Source of the DNA: Pelodera strongyloides
Taxonomy: Eukaryota > Nematoda > Chromadorea > Rhabditida > Rhabditidae
DNA length: 64,000 nt
Direction: 5' to 3'
Assembly (NCBI GenBank): GCA_036852015.1
Contig: JAANDG010000197.1
Span: 170,222 to 234,221 of the forward strand
Part shown: positions 31,399 through 44,187 of the stretch, piece after piece
Layout: each line of letters starts with the position of its first letter
Position numbering within the stretch: position 1 is the stretch's first letter
Made by a program: the position numbers and the translations under genes
Notes under the pieces: generated by a model
Seen by the model: only the letters and a program-made list of their open reading frames with translations
Databases searched by the model: none
What the model was told of the DNA's origin: nothing

Positions 31399-32784
31399 GG
31401 TGAGCTGATCCCTTTAAGCGGCAAAGCCGAGGCGTTTCATCTGCGCATAGATTGTGGAGTTGAAACATAGTTTTTTTGCGGAGTGTAATGTAGTGAAAAG
31501 CCTACATCATCAGTATGAGCTTTCCCTAGTTTCTGACCTTCTTTCATGACTACTCGAACCTTATTTGGGATTATATTTTCCCCCAAACCACAGAAATTAA
31601 TATGCAGCCTGGGTCTTGGGCAAATATATATCATCGCAACTGCGTATTAAATCTTAGAGGAGCACAATATTTGCATCTCTGAAGCACACGTGGGATAAAC
31701 CCCATATGCTACCCAAGAAGATTGTTTATTTATTTAGAACAATTTATTATTGATATTATCAAACTGGTATTCATATTTATTCTAAACAATAAGATGATTT
31801 GTATGAGATAGTTTTTTTCATCTTTTTGATAATGTTACATATATAATAGTTATAATTGTTACATATGTTACATTGTTATGTTATCGTCGCACAATCGTCG
31901 TATAGTCTTGGAACACTTGGTAGTATCCGTTTTTATAACTATAGTTAAGCTAAGAATGCTAATGGACGGATATAAACCGTAAAAACGTATTTTGACCTTT
32001 CTGACTACGGTACCTGGCCGAACTGTCAGCCGTGGAATAGCCCTGCGAGAGGTGTAAAGAAATGCGGGTTTCACAGTAATATTTCTGAAGTTCCGGACAT
32101 CCTGTGCGTAAATTGAGGCACATTTTTTTCTCGTGGGCCTGTCCCTATAATAGCAGCATTCCATGGAATGGAATGGTACGTCACTAGAATGAATAAATCT
32201 CTTTCTTTTTCCAACTCTTTCTTGCTCTTCGTGTTGCATATGAATATGATTACGTGGAGTTGGTTTTTGCTCGTCTCCTCATTATGATAATTTCACTCAA
32301 AAGAAAACAATGTCGTCAAGCTCCAGCTCCAGGGAAAGAAGTAACCTCAATATCAAAGACATGAATTATCATAAATCATAAGCGGATAAATAAGGAAAAA
32401 AAACCGGCCTATAATTCGCTTTAACCATACCGCTGATTTTTTTACACAGATGAGAAAGAGAGAGAGAGAGAGAGATGCGATAGATAATAGAGAAACAGAG
32501 AGAGTCGAGAAGAGTAGACAAATATCCAGAGAGCTCGGGTTGTTACTATCTTCAGTACTAAAACTAGGCGCGACCGTCATAAAATCCTGGAAGCTGAAGT
32601 ACTTCCAATTTAGTATAACAGCCAGTTCCCGCCATTTATTGGCAATTTTACGTCACGGCAGGATAGTCAGCGTTAGGCTTGGATGTTGTACTACTCTGTA
32701 CTACTCAGACAAGGAATGCTGTTTTAATATAAAGCTAGTAGTGATGGATTGTGGAAGTATTAGGTATTTGCCATTGGATGGATC

Positions 32785-32872
<88 letters not shown>

Positions 32873-33028
32873 GGGTGAGGGTGCGAGAGGAGAGAGGGAG
32901 AGAGAGAGAGAGAAAGTTAGTAGATTGAGATAGAGAGGGAGTCGGACGAGTAACGAGTAGCAGGATTCTAATAAATAAAGAAACCTTCGTAGTCGTCCAC
33001 GAACTATGTCTGCTTTAATTACATTCAT
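31399..33028. other. AT-rich intergenic DNA with GA microsatellites, no gene seen
   Basis: No supported exon. A 123-codon minus frame (31868-32239) and a 142-codon plus frame ending in a GA repeat (32450-32878) show no recognisable protein and no splice context. Confidence 0.4.
32786..32934. repeat. (AG)n microsatellite
   Basis: About 90 bp of pure AG repeat followed by interrupted units. A smaller AG run is at 32447-32483. Confidence 0.95.
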
Positions 33029-33352
33029 ATGGTTTCCATGTATGCGATTCGCACTTGCGAAAATGACAAACCGCTGTCCATGTTCAAGTCATTTTACATG
33101 CATGTCAACTGCATATCAACTACCGTAACCCATGCGAATCGCACGTTTGACATGGTCCTGCAGCGAAAGTGCCCCAGACCCGTGCTATTTGAACAGAACC
33201 GCAACAGACCCGTGCTATTTGAAACAGATGCGTACTATTTTGAAATAGATCCATACTAGATCCAAAATCGCTGCGGGACCATGTCATTTACATCGACTCG
33301 AACATGGACAGGCATTTGTCATTTTCGCCCGTGCGAATCGCGTATATGGAAA
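33029..33352. mobile_element. Inverted-repeat element, TTTCCATGTATGCGATTCGC family
   Basis: The left arm GGTTTCCATGTATGCGATTC with GCGAAAATGACAAA faces the right arm ATTTTCGCCCGTGCGAATCG with ATATGGAAACC. GACATGGTCCTGCAGCGAAA and its complement form an inner pair. It is related to 15518-15770. Confidence 0.75.
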
Positions 33353-33424
33353 CCCCCATAGTAAACGCGCAAGCCAAAGTAGTAAAAAACCTTTTTTGTT
33401 ATTTTGACATGTATTTTTTCTAAC

Positions 33425-33487
33425 TCTCTCTCTCTCTCTCTCTCTCTTTCTTACTCTATTTCTCTATCTCTTTCTCTCTCTTTCTTT
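33425..33487. repeat. (CT)n microsatellite
   Basis: CT repeat with TTTCT variants, next to a palindromic element. Confidence 0.9.
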
Positions 33488-33514
33488 GCATATTACTGTA
33501 GTGCTAGCTTACTT

Positions 33515-33695
33515 TTAAAGCGAAATACCGCCCGGTTTTTGAAACGCATTGCGTACACCTGCTTTCTTATGCAGAATATGCAAATGAGCAAAAATTAGAA
33601 TAAAAACTAGACCCCAATTAGACCACACGTTGCATAAATACATAGGAATGCAAGCACTTGAGATGCGTTTCAAAAACCGGAGAGTATTTCGCTTT
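33515..33695. mobile_element. TTAA-flanked palindromic element, CCGGCCGG family
   Basis: Starts TTAAAGCGAAATACCGCCCG and ends CCGGAGAGTATTTCGCTTTAA less one base. Confidence 0.85.
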
Positions 33696-34071
33696 AAATC
33701 AGCGCAAGTTAACATCAAATTTACATACGATTTCGCAAAAAATCCACCATCGTCATTTCTATTCTAATATTCTTTGTTTTTGCGGCGCCCAACCTACGCC
33801 CCCTCTGATTGTGAGCTGTAATATAAGATTTTATCATAAATATTATATTCAACCCGAATATGACCCATTATACAAATGCCGTGTGTATTATTCAGAGTGC
33901 GCGTCTACTATTACACATATATCACGTATTTTATCGCATAGTAGAGGGTAACGCGCATACATATTTGTACAATATTGTTTTGCAAACGTATGTTATGCCT
34001 TATACCTATACCCCACGAACTCTTTTGGGAATTTCTTACCACACGAATTTTCGCCTTGCAACGCGAAACTT

Positions 34072-34158
34072 TGGCCGGTGCGCGGCCTAAAAAAAACGGG
34101 TGCGCTCTGGCGTGGCGGCCCACCTTTTTCGGGCCCAGTGTAGGCCGCGCACCGGCCA
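34072..34158. repeat. GC-rich inverted repeat with 18-bp perfect arms
   Basis: TGGCCGGTGCGCGGCCTA at 34072-34089 is the exact complement of 34141-34158. The 51-bp centre includes GGCGGCCCACC and GGGCCC. It stands out sharply in base composition. Confidence 0.85.
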
Positions 34159-34404
34159 TTTTTCCTCAGTGTATTCCAGTGTCGCACTATTGTGGGGTAG
34201 TGAATGCTACACAGTGCGAGCCCAGTGATGAAAACCACCGCTGCTGCCTTGTAACTTATTTTGACCAAATTCTACATCATCATGCATAATGTCTCAATTT
34301 AAAGTAAATAAGCACAGTGATGTAATTCCCTCCTAACGCCACTACATTTAAGTGCACCGGAGCGTATGTGGAAAGTTGATAGGCGTATTTACAAGGTGTT
34401 GCAG

Positions 34405-34428
34405 AGAGAAAGAGAGACAGAGAGAGAC

Positions 34429-34459
<31 letters not shown>

Positions 34460-34505
34460 GAGGGGAGAGAGGGCAAAAAAAAGAAAGAGAGAGAGAGAGA
34501 AGGAG
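34405..34505. repeat. (AG)n microsatellite
   Basis: AG repeats with AC and GC interruptions. A CT run of about 37 bp (34687-34723) lies nearby in the opposite sense. Confidence 0.9.
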
Positions 34506-34917
34506 AGTAGTTCAATTGCTATTGACATGCCTTGAATACTCCTTCAATAACATAATCATATCCTTATTTTGAACGAACCCCAAAAGAAACGGAAGTCGCC
34601 CGGATCTACCATTTGCGTAGCGAACAAAAAAGAGAGCAAAATTTGTCATTTTTTTTGCCAGTGAAAACATGCAATCCCTTGCAATCTCTCTCTCTCTTCT
34701 CTCTCTCTCTCTCTCTCTCTCTTTGTTTATCCCTCATTTTCTCTCCCTCTGTGCCATCATGATCATGGATCAAAAATTCGGATTTAATTAATATATTCAT
34801 CGAGAAAATTGCATTGATTTATCTTCATTATTATATGCATTCTTGCAACGTGACACTGATTTGAAGTGTACTCTGGGCAAGTGTTGGATTTCCATGTATT
34901 ATCATGGGAAATACGTG

Positions 34918-35095
34918 AAACATTTGGTGACGATTCACTGGTTTTTACGTGGGCCAGCCCATTTGGGGACCAAGATTGGACGAAAACCGTGATCTACTGG
35001 CCACCAGTCACCAAATGGTTTTTTCGGTAAAAACAATTTGGTGACGGGCCAACGACGGTTTTTCTGCGGTTTCGGCAATTATTTCCTTTCGCTGT
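34918..35095. repeat. Repeat family with TTGGTGAC / GTCACCAAATGG arms
   Basis: CATTTGGTGACG, CCAGTCACCAAATGG and CAATTTGGTGACGGGCC recur here and at 43128-43310 and 52606-52800, with GGTTTTTTCGGTAAAAAC in the centre. This is a dispersed palindromic family without TTAA ends. Confidence 0.65.
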
Positions 35096-35959
35096 GAGGA
35101 ATTTTTGTTTGCCATTGTTACTGTAACGAGACGGAAATTGAAACACGACTAGGGTGGCAACTTTTAATTTCCTGCAATCTGTTTAATAATTAGAAACTAT
35201 ATTCTTTTTTATGGGTGATTCACTCGCACACAAGCTCACTGCGAGAGCGGTATTAGGTTCTAGTGTGCCGCACTTATCCAGCACGCAAGAGGTGCGCGGC
35301 TTTTAGTTGGCCCCATTCTGGCTCTCACTTTGAGTAAGTGGGCTACCTGTCCAAAGATTAGACAAATAAAATTTTATATCCTTCCTTTTATTTTTTCCGG
35401 CCTACGCGCTATGCACATGTATATACATATACTATATGTATATTAGTTTATCGCCCGTTTTATAATGGTCGTTTATTTTCCGAACGTTGACATTATACGG
35501 AAAAAAGGAGGAGATTTCCTTCTCTCTTACACTTTTTTTGTGGAAATAATTATATTCATACTGTAAAATACGAAGTATAATTTCTTTTACGCTTCAAGAG
35601 CGTGCACCTTTTATTCAAAGGTGAAAACACAGATTCAGTTTGCTTATGACATGTTCCGCAGAGGTCCTGAGCAGAGGTCGTGGGCAAGTAGTAGTTTGTT
35701 GGAACTAATTATATTCCTACTGTAATATTATCCACACTCTTTTTCTTTGCTGACTACAGCCTCGTGAATTCAAATTCAAACGGTCCTGTGCTTCAATAAT
35801 TCACTGTTTTTGTTCAGAGGACCGGAATCCCATATTCATATCGAAGGAATTTTTTAGAGGAGTTTGAGAACGTTTTTCTTCTTATCTATTTTTTTGTTCA
35901 TTTTTAGTTTCACTACACTTAACTTTCTTAACTTACCTTCAAAACGTAAGTTCCCAGCA

Positions 35960-36409
35960 TTAAAGGGACGGGCCCATCAAAATAAACCCATATTTTGCAT
36001 GTTTTTATAATTTGTATAAAGGGGGTTTATTTAATATATGTACACTAAATTTCGGCTAGATTTTATCCCGCTGAAATTTTTCGGTGTCGATAAACGCATA
36101 AGTGTACCGTAGAAGACACACAATTGCACCTTTATTTTCTTGTCGCGTGTCCCGGGGGAATATGGCTATATAGACAGATGGTCTCCCGGGTCCCAACCAG
36201 AGCGAGGTATCCTCGGGAGACACGGTAAGGAAATAAGGGTGCAATTGTGTGTCTTCTACGGTATACTTATGCGTTTGTCGACACCGAAAAATTTCAGCGG
36301 GATAAAGTCTAGCCGAAATTTAGTGTACATATATTATAATAAACCCCCTTTATACAAAGTATAAAAGCGTGCAAAATATGGGTTTATTTTGATGGGCCCG
36401 TCCCTTTAA
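35960..36409. mobile_element. TTAA-flanked inverted-repeat element, GGGACGGGCCCATC family
   Basis: About 450 bp, starting TTAAAGGGACGGGCCCATCA and ending with the mirror GATGGGCCCGTCCCTTTAA. The arms are nearly perfect for over 150 bp each. Related to 21202-21670. Confidence 0.85.
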
Positions 36410-36699
36410 AACCGGCTTGACATTCCCTTTAATTGTATCATAAACAAATTTTACTCGTTGAAAGTCGAAAAAAAATGTTCATGCTTCCTTCTTGAGGTCA
36501 TCCTAAGCTTTTTCTAATTTGCATTTTGCAATCTTACTGACAATAAATCTTCCTTTTTACCCTGTTATATGAACTCTTTTTTCAATTCGATAAAATATCA
36601 CAGATATATGACGAAGAAGGAGAAAAACACTTTATTCCATCTGTGACGTTGCGCGTTCAACATTTTCGCAAAGAATAATCTCTAGTTGGAGGGATGATC

Positions 36700-36960
36700 T
36701 CAGAGCCTAGTTCCAATGCTCTTTTCCAAGTTCTTCTTTAAAGTATTGTCTTTCATTTGTTCGAAATTTTCCTCTTTTTGGACAAAAATTAGAGAATTTA
36801 GTTTCGTTGCATCATTTCCCGTTGTCGGGCTGACGTGCAGAGTCCTATGTATAAGTTTGGAGAGCGAAATTGAATCTTTAGGCTTTAGACGACGATACTT
36901 TTGAAACATTCTCTGTCGGTGGTTAGACATGAACACCGCACAGCATAGTCTTAGTTTCAA
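36700..36960 (-). CDS. Possible small protein or terminal exon, unrecognised
   Basis: An 86-codon frame with a basic N-terminal half and a Lys/Glu-rich C-terminus (QKEENFEQMKDNTLKKNLEK). An AATAAA lies about 60 bp after the stop in the sense direction. I see no homology, the upstream context is AT-rich and no clear acceptor is present, so it may be chance. Confidence 0.25.
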   Translation of the reverse strand: MKLRLCCAVFMSNHRQRMFQKYRRLKPKDSISLSKLIHRTLHVSPTTGNDATKLNSLIFVQKEENFEQMKDNTLKKNLEKSIGTRL

Positions 36961-37032
36961 TCAGGAACTGGCGGCTTAACTACTTGTGCGTTGAGCTTAC
37001 TATACTCGAGCTCGATGTTGGCTACTTGATGT

Positions 37033-37178
37033 TTAAAGCGAAATACCGGCCGGTTATTGAAACGCATCTTGGGCAACTGTAATTGAGCTCGATTTTTTAT
37101 TCTAATTTATGCTCATTTGCATATTAGAAAGCTGGTGTACTCGACGTGTTTCAAAAACCGGTCGGTATTTTGCTTTAA
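37033..37178. mobile_element. TTAA-flanked palindromic element, CCGGCCGG family (short copy)
   Basis: Starts TTAAAGCGAAATACCGGCCG and ends CCGGTCGGTATTTTGCTTTAA less one base. About 30 bp of one inner arm is missing compared with full copies. Confidence 0.8.
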
Positions 37179-37340
37179 CATTATTTCCCTCTGCAAGTGT
37201 TTTTTTACCTAACTTGCTCCAACGTCACAATCAACTTGGTATAGTATTCTATGCCTCTGACTACAAAACTGCGTCCGTCTATCTTCAGGTTACTTATGGT
37301 TTAAAGAGTTCAGCCATTTCTCTCTCCTCGTGTACGTTTA

Positions 37341-37679
37341 GTGGTTACAGAAATCACGGTTTTCGCTGCTACAACGAGCGCCGCAAGAATGACATGGTGC
37401 CGCTCCAACAAGCAAGCACTGTCTAGGTGTCAGGCGAGTGCCAGACTAGTGCCAATCTGGAGCGGCTCTCGTTTCCGTGCAGTCAGGAAGAGTTCCCCCC
37501 CATCAGACGCTCTGGTCTATAATCTCAACTACTTTGCATATCCCAAAACGAAATCCAAAATCCAAGTTTGCCAACTTGTTGACACAAAGTGTACTAAAGT
37601 GGACAAAAAAACTACCTTTGCCAAAAATAAATCTAACCCAATTTTTGAGTTGTCCGCTGGTCCTTCTAGGCAGTCCTAA
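37341..37679 (+). CDS. Long unrecognised open frame, doubtful
   Basis: A 112-codon frame beginning MVTEITVFAATTSAARMTW. The same DNA has a 119-codon frame in another phase, codon content is unremarkable and no splice sites or domains support it. It is recorded only because the length is unusual for this AT-rich stretch. Confidence 0.15.
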   Translation: MVTEITVFAATTSAARMTWCRSNKQALSRCQASARLVPIWSGSRFRAVRKSSPPSDALVYNLNYFAYPKTKSKIQVCQLVDTKCTKVDKKTTFAKNKSNPIFELSAGPSRQS

Positions 37680-38247
37680 GACATCTACTTCCCATTTTAC
37701 GTACTATAGTCCATCTGTTCGCGTATATACCTGCGTCTCATCTCCTCGAGCGCTATTTCTAACTTTTCTCTGTCTGCTTCTCTCATTCTCCACCAATTGG
37801 CTATACATATATGCCCTTAATTTCGTAATTGCTTAACCTTAACTGCGTCACAGAGTACTTAAGTCTATGTTGAAGTTATGCTAGTGACAGGTCGTGATGT
37901 AACAGGAAACGTGGAGTTCTTGGAAACTTATAAGATGATTAAAGGAAGGATGTTTAGTTATTCAGCTTAGCGAGGAAACTGACAGCGATATACCGATATA
38001 TAATTTTTCTTGGCAACCAACTTGGAAATAATAAATTTAGATATTTTTTACTGTAAACTTCCAATGGGTTTACGTACGAAATCCATTCAACCAACAAATT
38101 ATCCAAAAAAAATTTGTCCATTGTGTTTTTTTTCGCACTCGATTTACACTACAGTCTACAGTATCTCGATCAGCCCTGCCGTTATCTCGTAACTATGTAT
38201 TTATCGTAAAACCACAGCTCAATTCTTATTCCTCAGTGCAATTCTAT

Positions 38248-38393
38248 TTAAAGCAAAATACCAGCCGGTTTTTGAAACGCATCGAGTTGGCCAGCATCAA
38301 TTAGAATAAAAAAGTCGAGCTAAATTCGAGCAAATTAGCATAAATTCAGTTGTCCATGATGCGTTTCAAAAACCGGCCGGTATTTCTCTTTAA
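38248..38393. mobile_element. TTAA-flanked palindromic element, CCGGCCGG family (short copy)
   Basis: Starts TTAAAGCAAAATACCAGCCG and ends GGCCGGTATTTCTCTTTAA, with an internal deletion relative to 4313-4494. Confidence 0.8.
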
Positions 38394-39051
38394 GTTTCCT
38401 AAATATTGCTGTGCATATCTTAACTATTTGCACATACTTTTAACCTGTGATTCTGATGCTGAACAAGTATATTTTATGGGAATTTCTTGTCCTTTTACAT
38501 CTCAAATAAACTCGTTCCCCACCCTCGCCACGTCATTTGAATAACAATGAGCATGTGCAGAAATAGAGGTGAAGAAAGAGATTTTCATAAGGTCTACGGG
38601 GGGGGAACGATTTACATGAGCTTATGGCGTAAATATGGCGCCTCAGTGGCGTACATGTGGCGCACATGAGAGCCCAGCTCCGTGATGACTTTACCGCGCA
38701 TCCTTCAGGTTTTTTCAGTTTTTCTAAGGTACCTTTCTAAGGGTAAGGGCACATGTATGATTTAACTGATCCGCTTGCAAGGGAGTCAAGACGTCCTGTT
38801 TTCCCCAAGTTTATCTCATTGTTGCTTTCTGTGAATTTCAAAAACTACGTCACTAGGATGTAGTTAGCATTCCGGATCGCGTTACCAATTTAGCCCCGGG
38901 AGGAGTGCGTAATTAAGTGGGTCTTTTTGGAAGTGGGGCAGTGGAGCTTGTTTGTACGGAATATTTATATAGTCTACAACTAACTCCCACGTCGGCAACA
39001 TTTAAATTGAGCGCATTTTTAGAGATGTTGCCTTATTTCAAATTCATATTT

Positions 39052-39131
39052 GAAAGAGAAGAGAGAGAGAAGGATAAAGATGGTGAAAGAGAGAGAGAAA
39101 GAGAGCGAGAGAGAGAGAGAAGAGAGAGAGG

Positions 39132-39202
<71 letters not shown>

Positions 39203-39211
39203 AGAGAGATG
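39052..39211. repeat. (AG)n microsatellite
   Basis: About 160 bp of AG repeat with AAG and GGA interruptions. The Arg/Glu frames here are artefacts. Confidence 0.95.
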
Positions 39212-39794
39212 AAGAGCTGCTGAGCGAGACTTGACTTTAGTAATCATGCTGTGGGTGAAGTTTTTGTTACATTATGGTTATTTTATATTGCTGGCTTCTA
39301 GTAATGCATTGAGCGTTTGCTCCTTACTAACTCAGAAAAAATAGTTGACCTGCTTTATGCATTTGAAGCGTTGCTTATGCGCTACGTGCAAAAAATTACA
39401 CTTTTTTAGGCACACTTCCTTAGGTCCATTTAAACTACAGTACCTATTCAAAGTATGTGGCATAAATAAATGTTAAATACAGTAGCTAATGATACTTTTT
39501 AATCTAAGTAAGATATTGCGTCCATTTTTGGCATGCACCCAGTAGCGGGCTCCTCCTCCTCTACCCTGCATATTACGTATGCATATTTATATTTAGAGAC
39601 TCCCGTCTTGGATATATTTATAATTATATGATTATTACAAAGCACGGAATCTCCGTGTAGGCGAGTAAATGTCGACAGCCTAATAATGCACTCCTTTTTG
39701 TACTTTATAAACAACTTTTAGAATATTCAAGTGTTATTGTGGAATAGTCTAGTAAGGCTCCTGCCTACACAAAATAAGTAAATGGTAAAACTTA

Positions 39795-39949
39795 TTAAAG
39801 CGATATGGTACGTGGCTTGTGAAACCTATCATGTATTTGATGCAAATTAAGTCCCATTATGTACCGGAAGGACACCGAAATTTGCATACAATACATGGCA
39901 ATTCAGTTTTCCAGCATATGTTTCAAAATCACGTGCCATACCACCTTAA
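39795..39949. mobile_element. TTAA-flanked palindromic element, CACGTGG family
   Basis: Starts TTAAAGCGATATGGTACGTG and ends CACGTGCCATACCACCTTAA. Confidence 0.75.
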
Positions 39950-40686
39950 ACTTATAATCATTTTGTTTTACTCTACGTTGATCTTGTATATAAATATTGG
40001 TGTTCTCTGAAATGTTTTTGTATTGTCCTTTTTTTAATAATGATTCTCATTCGTTAATGAAGAAAATTCTTGTTTCGTTAATGAAGAAAATATTTGTTTT
40101 CTATTTTTTTTTCATTGTCTTCAAGCATGACGAGCTCTCTAATACGAATGGATCATAGCACATGCTAATGAAGATTCTCTCGTACCAGAAAGATCAAAAA
40201 CAATCCAACAAAACACTAATTAGGTATTAATTTGAATAACATTGGGCATTGTCATTATGAACTGCCCAGTCCCGTAATTTCAACGAAAAATATTGTGATG
40301 CGCGGTAAAGCCTACCTCTCGCCGCACAGCGCGCAGAATGCGGTGGGCGCGCGAGTACTCGATGAAGGTAGAGCGAAGTTGCCGCCGACTTTAAATCACC
40401 GTCGCGGCGCATCGATTTCGTATTTTCGTCCAGTTTTCGCTGGTTCTGGCTCCAGGTTCTCCTACTCGAGTTTGAGCAGTGCATGTTAATCTTGCGGAGA
40501 TAAAAAAAAAGATAAAGTGTACCGCGTTATATCAACCGAATCCGCAGAAACGGTGCACCGGGGTCCGGTTCATTTCTGAAGCCGAACGAACTGGCCTTTA
40601 AACTTCCCGGAGGCCAATTTTCTCGGGAAACCGATTTATCTCCGCCGGTTTTACCCAGCTACCAACTTTTACACCTTTGGTGAGGC

Positions 40687-40765
40687 GAAGGTGTTCCGGG
40701 CCGGGCTCGAACCAGCGACCAATCTTGCGGAGAGTTCTCCTTTAAACCATAAACCTTGTTACCCG
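40687..40765 (-). other. tRNA-like Pol III element in a GC-rich patch
   Basis: The minus strand has GGTTTATGGTTTAAAGG (A-box-like) and GCTGGTTCGAGCCCGG (B-box-like). Arms are incomplete. The GC-rich patch around it (40300-40740) may be the body of the same tRNA-derived repeat. Confidence 0.4.
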
Positions 40766-40922
40766 TGAAAGTTTGTCTGCGAAAACGAAGTTCTAATTTT
40801 TTTACCCCTTTCCCTCGCACTCTCCCTTCCGCATTGCCTAATCCTAATTGCGTAGTTGCCTCAAATTGAACTTCTCACACTTTCGAAAATTTATTCCAAA
40901 TGTATGTACCAGAGGAAAAAGT

Positions 40923-41096
40923 TCAAAGCGAAATAACGGCCGGTTTGTGAAACGTCGACAGCTGAATCCTTCGTATTTATGCTAATTTGCTCGAATTTAG
41001 CTCGATTCTTATTATAATTTATGTTCATTTGCATAAGCTGTATAAGAATGCTGGGGTGCTCGATGTGTTTCAAAAACCGGCCGGTATTTCGCTTTA
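40923..41096. mobile_element. Palindromic element, CCGGCCGG family
   Basis: Starts TCAAAGCGAAATAACGGCCG and ends CCGGCCGGTATTTCGCTTTA. The TTAA ends have drifted to TCAA and TTAG. Confidence 0.8.
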
Positions 41097-41907
41097 GAAA
41101 AAAGTGTGTCTTATAATGTTTCAGGACAAACCAAAACTGTCTGAACCGATGACATTAATTTTGTATATATATTTGGAGATGATAGCGTATTTACAACCAT
41201 TTCAAACTACAAAATTAAACAATTATCAATTAAAAAAACATTGTACACTTACAAGCACACTTGCGTTTTTACCACCGTTTTGAACGGACGGCTAATAAAG
41301 CGCTACCGAATGAGAGTGTGTTAGAAAATCATACATTTAAATAAATGTATATTTAGTTTTGTTATTCACGTCTATTCTTAGTATTATCTTCTATATTTAA
41401 ATTCAGTCCATAACAAGATTGGGAAATTTATCTATTTATGTGTACGGTAGAAAACATTGTAAAAATATCCGCCTGGCAAGACACAGTGTCCTATAATGCA
41501 AATTTCCTTTTCGGATATTTCATACGGTACATAGCGCTATTAAGTTACAGCTCCACCCTATTTACGTTTTGGAATCTTTTTTCACTTTTGAGCTTTGTTC
41601 TTAGTAAGCTGCTCGGAAATAGTAGGCGTACAATCACATTTCCAAAAAAATTTAAATAAAGAATCCACATAAAAGGTCAACTTGTTTTGACATTACTATG
41701 GCAATATTTGATTTAAGAGGTATATTTTTCGAAATGCAGAGCAAAGGCACGTGGTTTAGTATAGCCATTACTTTTCCTTTGCTTAATTCTTTTTGAAATG
41801 TTTAACATTTGCAACAGTTTCAAATATTGGGCGTTAATCTAACCTGCGATATATCCGCGCGTGATAAACTGGCATTCATATGGCCTTCAAGGTTTGTCTT
41901 TACGTTC

Positions 41908-42002
41908 AAAGCGCTATAACTACCGGTTTTTGAAAAGTATGTTGTACAACTGCATTCCCATATAAAAAGTAAGTTTCAAAAATCGGCCGTTATACCGCTT
42001 TG
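41908..42002. mobile_element. Short palindromic element, GCGCTATAACTACCGG variant
   Basis: Starts TTCAAAGCGCTATAACTACC and ends GGCCGTTATACCGCTTTG. About 95 bp, a compact relative of the CACGTGG and CCGGCCGG families. Confidence 0.65.
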
Positions 42003-42572
42003 GGGTCAGGCTCTATTCACAAACTTCGTATTTTCCAGCTATATTTTTATATATGACGTTCTCGTGCGCCTGACCTTTAAATATAGTAAGATCACGCTTG
42101 TCATAGTAATATAACATGGTATTTTTTATAAATTTTATTTATTATATTACAATATTCTACATGTTATTGCATGTGTTTTCTATTAATCACCACCTCTGAT
42201 CTCAAGTATCTTATTTTATGAACTAGTAAATTATAAATACTCTATTCACAAATATAGCATAAAGTAAAAACATTCAATGGGCTAGACTGCTTGTATAGAA
42301 ACTAATCCTTAGAATGTGGCCTATTATACATTATACTCTTATTAAATCTTTCGCAAACCGGGGAAAAATACTTGTTTTCTAGAAAAATAAAAAGATTTGC
42401 ACGTGTTATTGATATTTTTTATCTTTATATTTTTATTCAAAGAATGTCATAGAATATAAAAAGGAAGAAAGTGAAGTTGGACTGCTTATAGCTCACTTTA
42501 AACCCTTGTTGGAACCATGGAATTCCAAAATTCATTTTATCCAAATGTTATATTATTTTAGTCATAATTCGT

Positions 42573-42613
42573 ATTATTGTATAGATAGATTAACCATCTA
42601 TCTATACAATAAT
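42573..42613. repeat. Perfect 18-bp hairpin with a partial third copy
   Basis: ATTATTGTATAGATAGAT (42573-42590) and its exact complement (42596-42613) flank the loop TAACC. The left arm with loop repeats directly from 42619. Confidence 0.9.
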
Positions 42614-42880
42614 TCATATTATTGTATAGATAGATTAACCATATATACCATACCCCAATAAACCTATCGAAAATTTGCAATAAAATATGGAATATTTTAT
42701 ACCCAAAACAAGTTCGAAATTCTTCCGTGTAAGCTTACACTATTTATGGAAGTAGAGTGACATAAATAGAACGTTTGAATAGTTAAATAGAGAAAGTATA
42801 CTCCTTTATGCAGAAGCGTAAACATTAAGCTAGTAACATTTGAGTTAGGCTTTATGCCGCACGAATGGGCTCATTGGTGT

Positions 42881-43023
42881 CAAAGCGTTATGGCACGTGG
42901 TTTTTGAAACCGACATGGACCATCCAATGTGGTGTTACGAACAAATTGTTTGACCTTATTTTAATTTCCGACACGCGACTTATTTCTTGGAATGCAATTG
43001 TCCATAAAGCCATACCGCTTTGA
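42881..43023. mobile_element. Palindromic element, CACGTGG family
   Basis: Starts TCAAAGCGTTATGGCACGTG and ends AAGCCATACCGCTTTGA. The ends read TCAAAG and CTTTGA instead of TTAA. Confidence 0.65.
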
Positions 43024-43127
43024 TACCACGATGTAGACGTATACAGTAGTCAAGGTTTAGACAGCAAATACCGAGAGAGTAGATAAAACATCCGTTGTGG
43101 ATAAAGTACCATAGGCACAGGAGTCTT

Positions 43128-43310
43128 TCTTGGCATGCGCCTACGGAACCGTCATCATTTGATGACGCTTCCCTGGTTTTTTCGCCGACCATCCCATTTA
43201 CTGACCATTCGGTCACCTTGTCGTGAGCTAGTTTTCTCGAAAACCGTCATCAACTGGTTTTTTTCAGTGAAAACCATATGGTGACCATACGGTACTTATT
43301 CCGTTTTTCT
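43128..43310. repeat. Repeat family with TGATGACG / GGTGACCATACGG arms
   Basis: Related to 34918-35095 and 52606-52800 by CATTTGATGACG, AAAACCGTCATCAACTGG and TTTTTTCAGTGAAAACC. A diverged copy. Confidence 0.5.
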
Positions 43311-44187
43311 TTGGATTTGTTGTTATAGATTACCGCGCTATTTTTACGTGCTCCCCTTGATCGTACATCTAGCTAGACTACAAATTTGCCGCTAATTGGC
43401 CCATTACGTAATGGTCGGCCAGTATGGAAACCCAATTATCTGGAATAAATTATTCTCAATACATCGTAAATTCAATCATAATCATCATGCGTACGAGTGT
43501 TTATTGTTTGTTCGGACTCTTATTGTTAGTGGACAAATTTAGAACACGTGCGTTCGCGCTGACAGGCCGCTGACCGGCACCAGACCACAGACTGAATTTG
43601 AAAGTTTGCTTTTTAGTTTCATTACACGCAACGCAATCAGTGGGCATTTATACTACAGTGTATTTCAACCATTGCGTACTTTAGTATCCATTCACTTTAT
43701 TTATAAAAATAATATGTTTATTTGAGTTCACGCATACATAGCAAATACTGCGGCAAAATACAAATTCCTAACACCTGGTAGTATGGAAAATGCGGAACAA
43801 ACCAAAAGGCACCCTAAGATTAAGATGTCGATGGGATAACAACACCAACATACAAAACTTATGCGATATACCTTTCATGCGTCTTGAAATTGAGTATAAC
43901 TGTTTTCAATAATAAATAAATAACACCATATTTTTGTCTGCCCGGGATGTGGTTTAGCCTTTCTAGGTAGATCTGCCAGGTTGTAGGCCGTCCCTTTTAT
44001 CTATGATTCTCTCATGCACCAAGAGCTAAGAAGAGGGCTCAAAATTTATCATTGCATAAATAATGACCAGTAATATGCGTTATTTCTACCCTAATAGAGA
44101 AGACAATGACCTCCAAGAGATAACTTATGCAGAAAAAAGGTCGTTGCAGCTTGGATGAACTAAAAGGCATCATTTTGGACTTCTCCA

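Noticed and set aside
32450..32878. 142-codon plus frame with Arg/Glu repeats
   Set aside because: Half of it is the AG microsatellite, and the rest has no splice sites or recognisable sequence.
40227..40489. Overlapping 85-codon frames on both strands
   Set aside because: A short GC-rich patch gives long frames on both strands, neither has splice context, and it adjoins a tRNA-like repeat.
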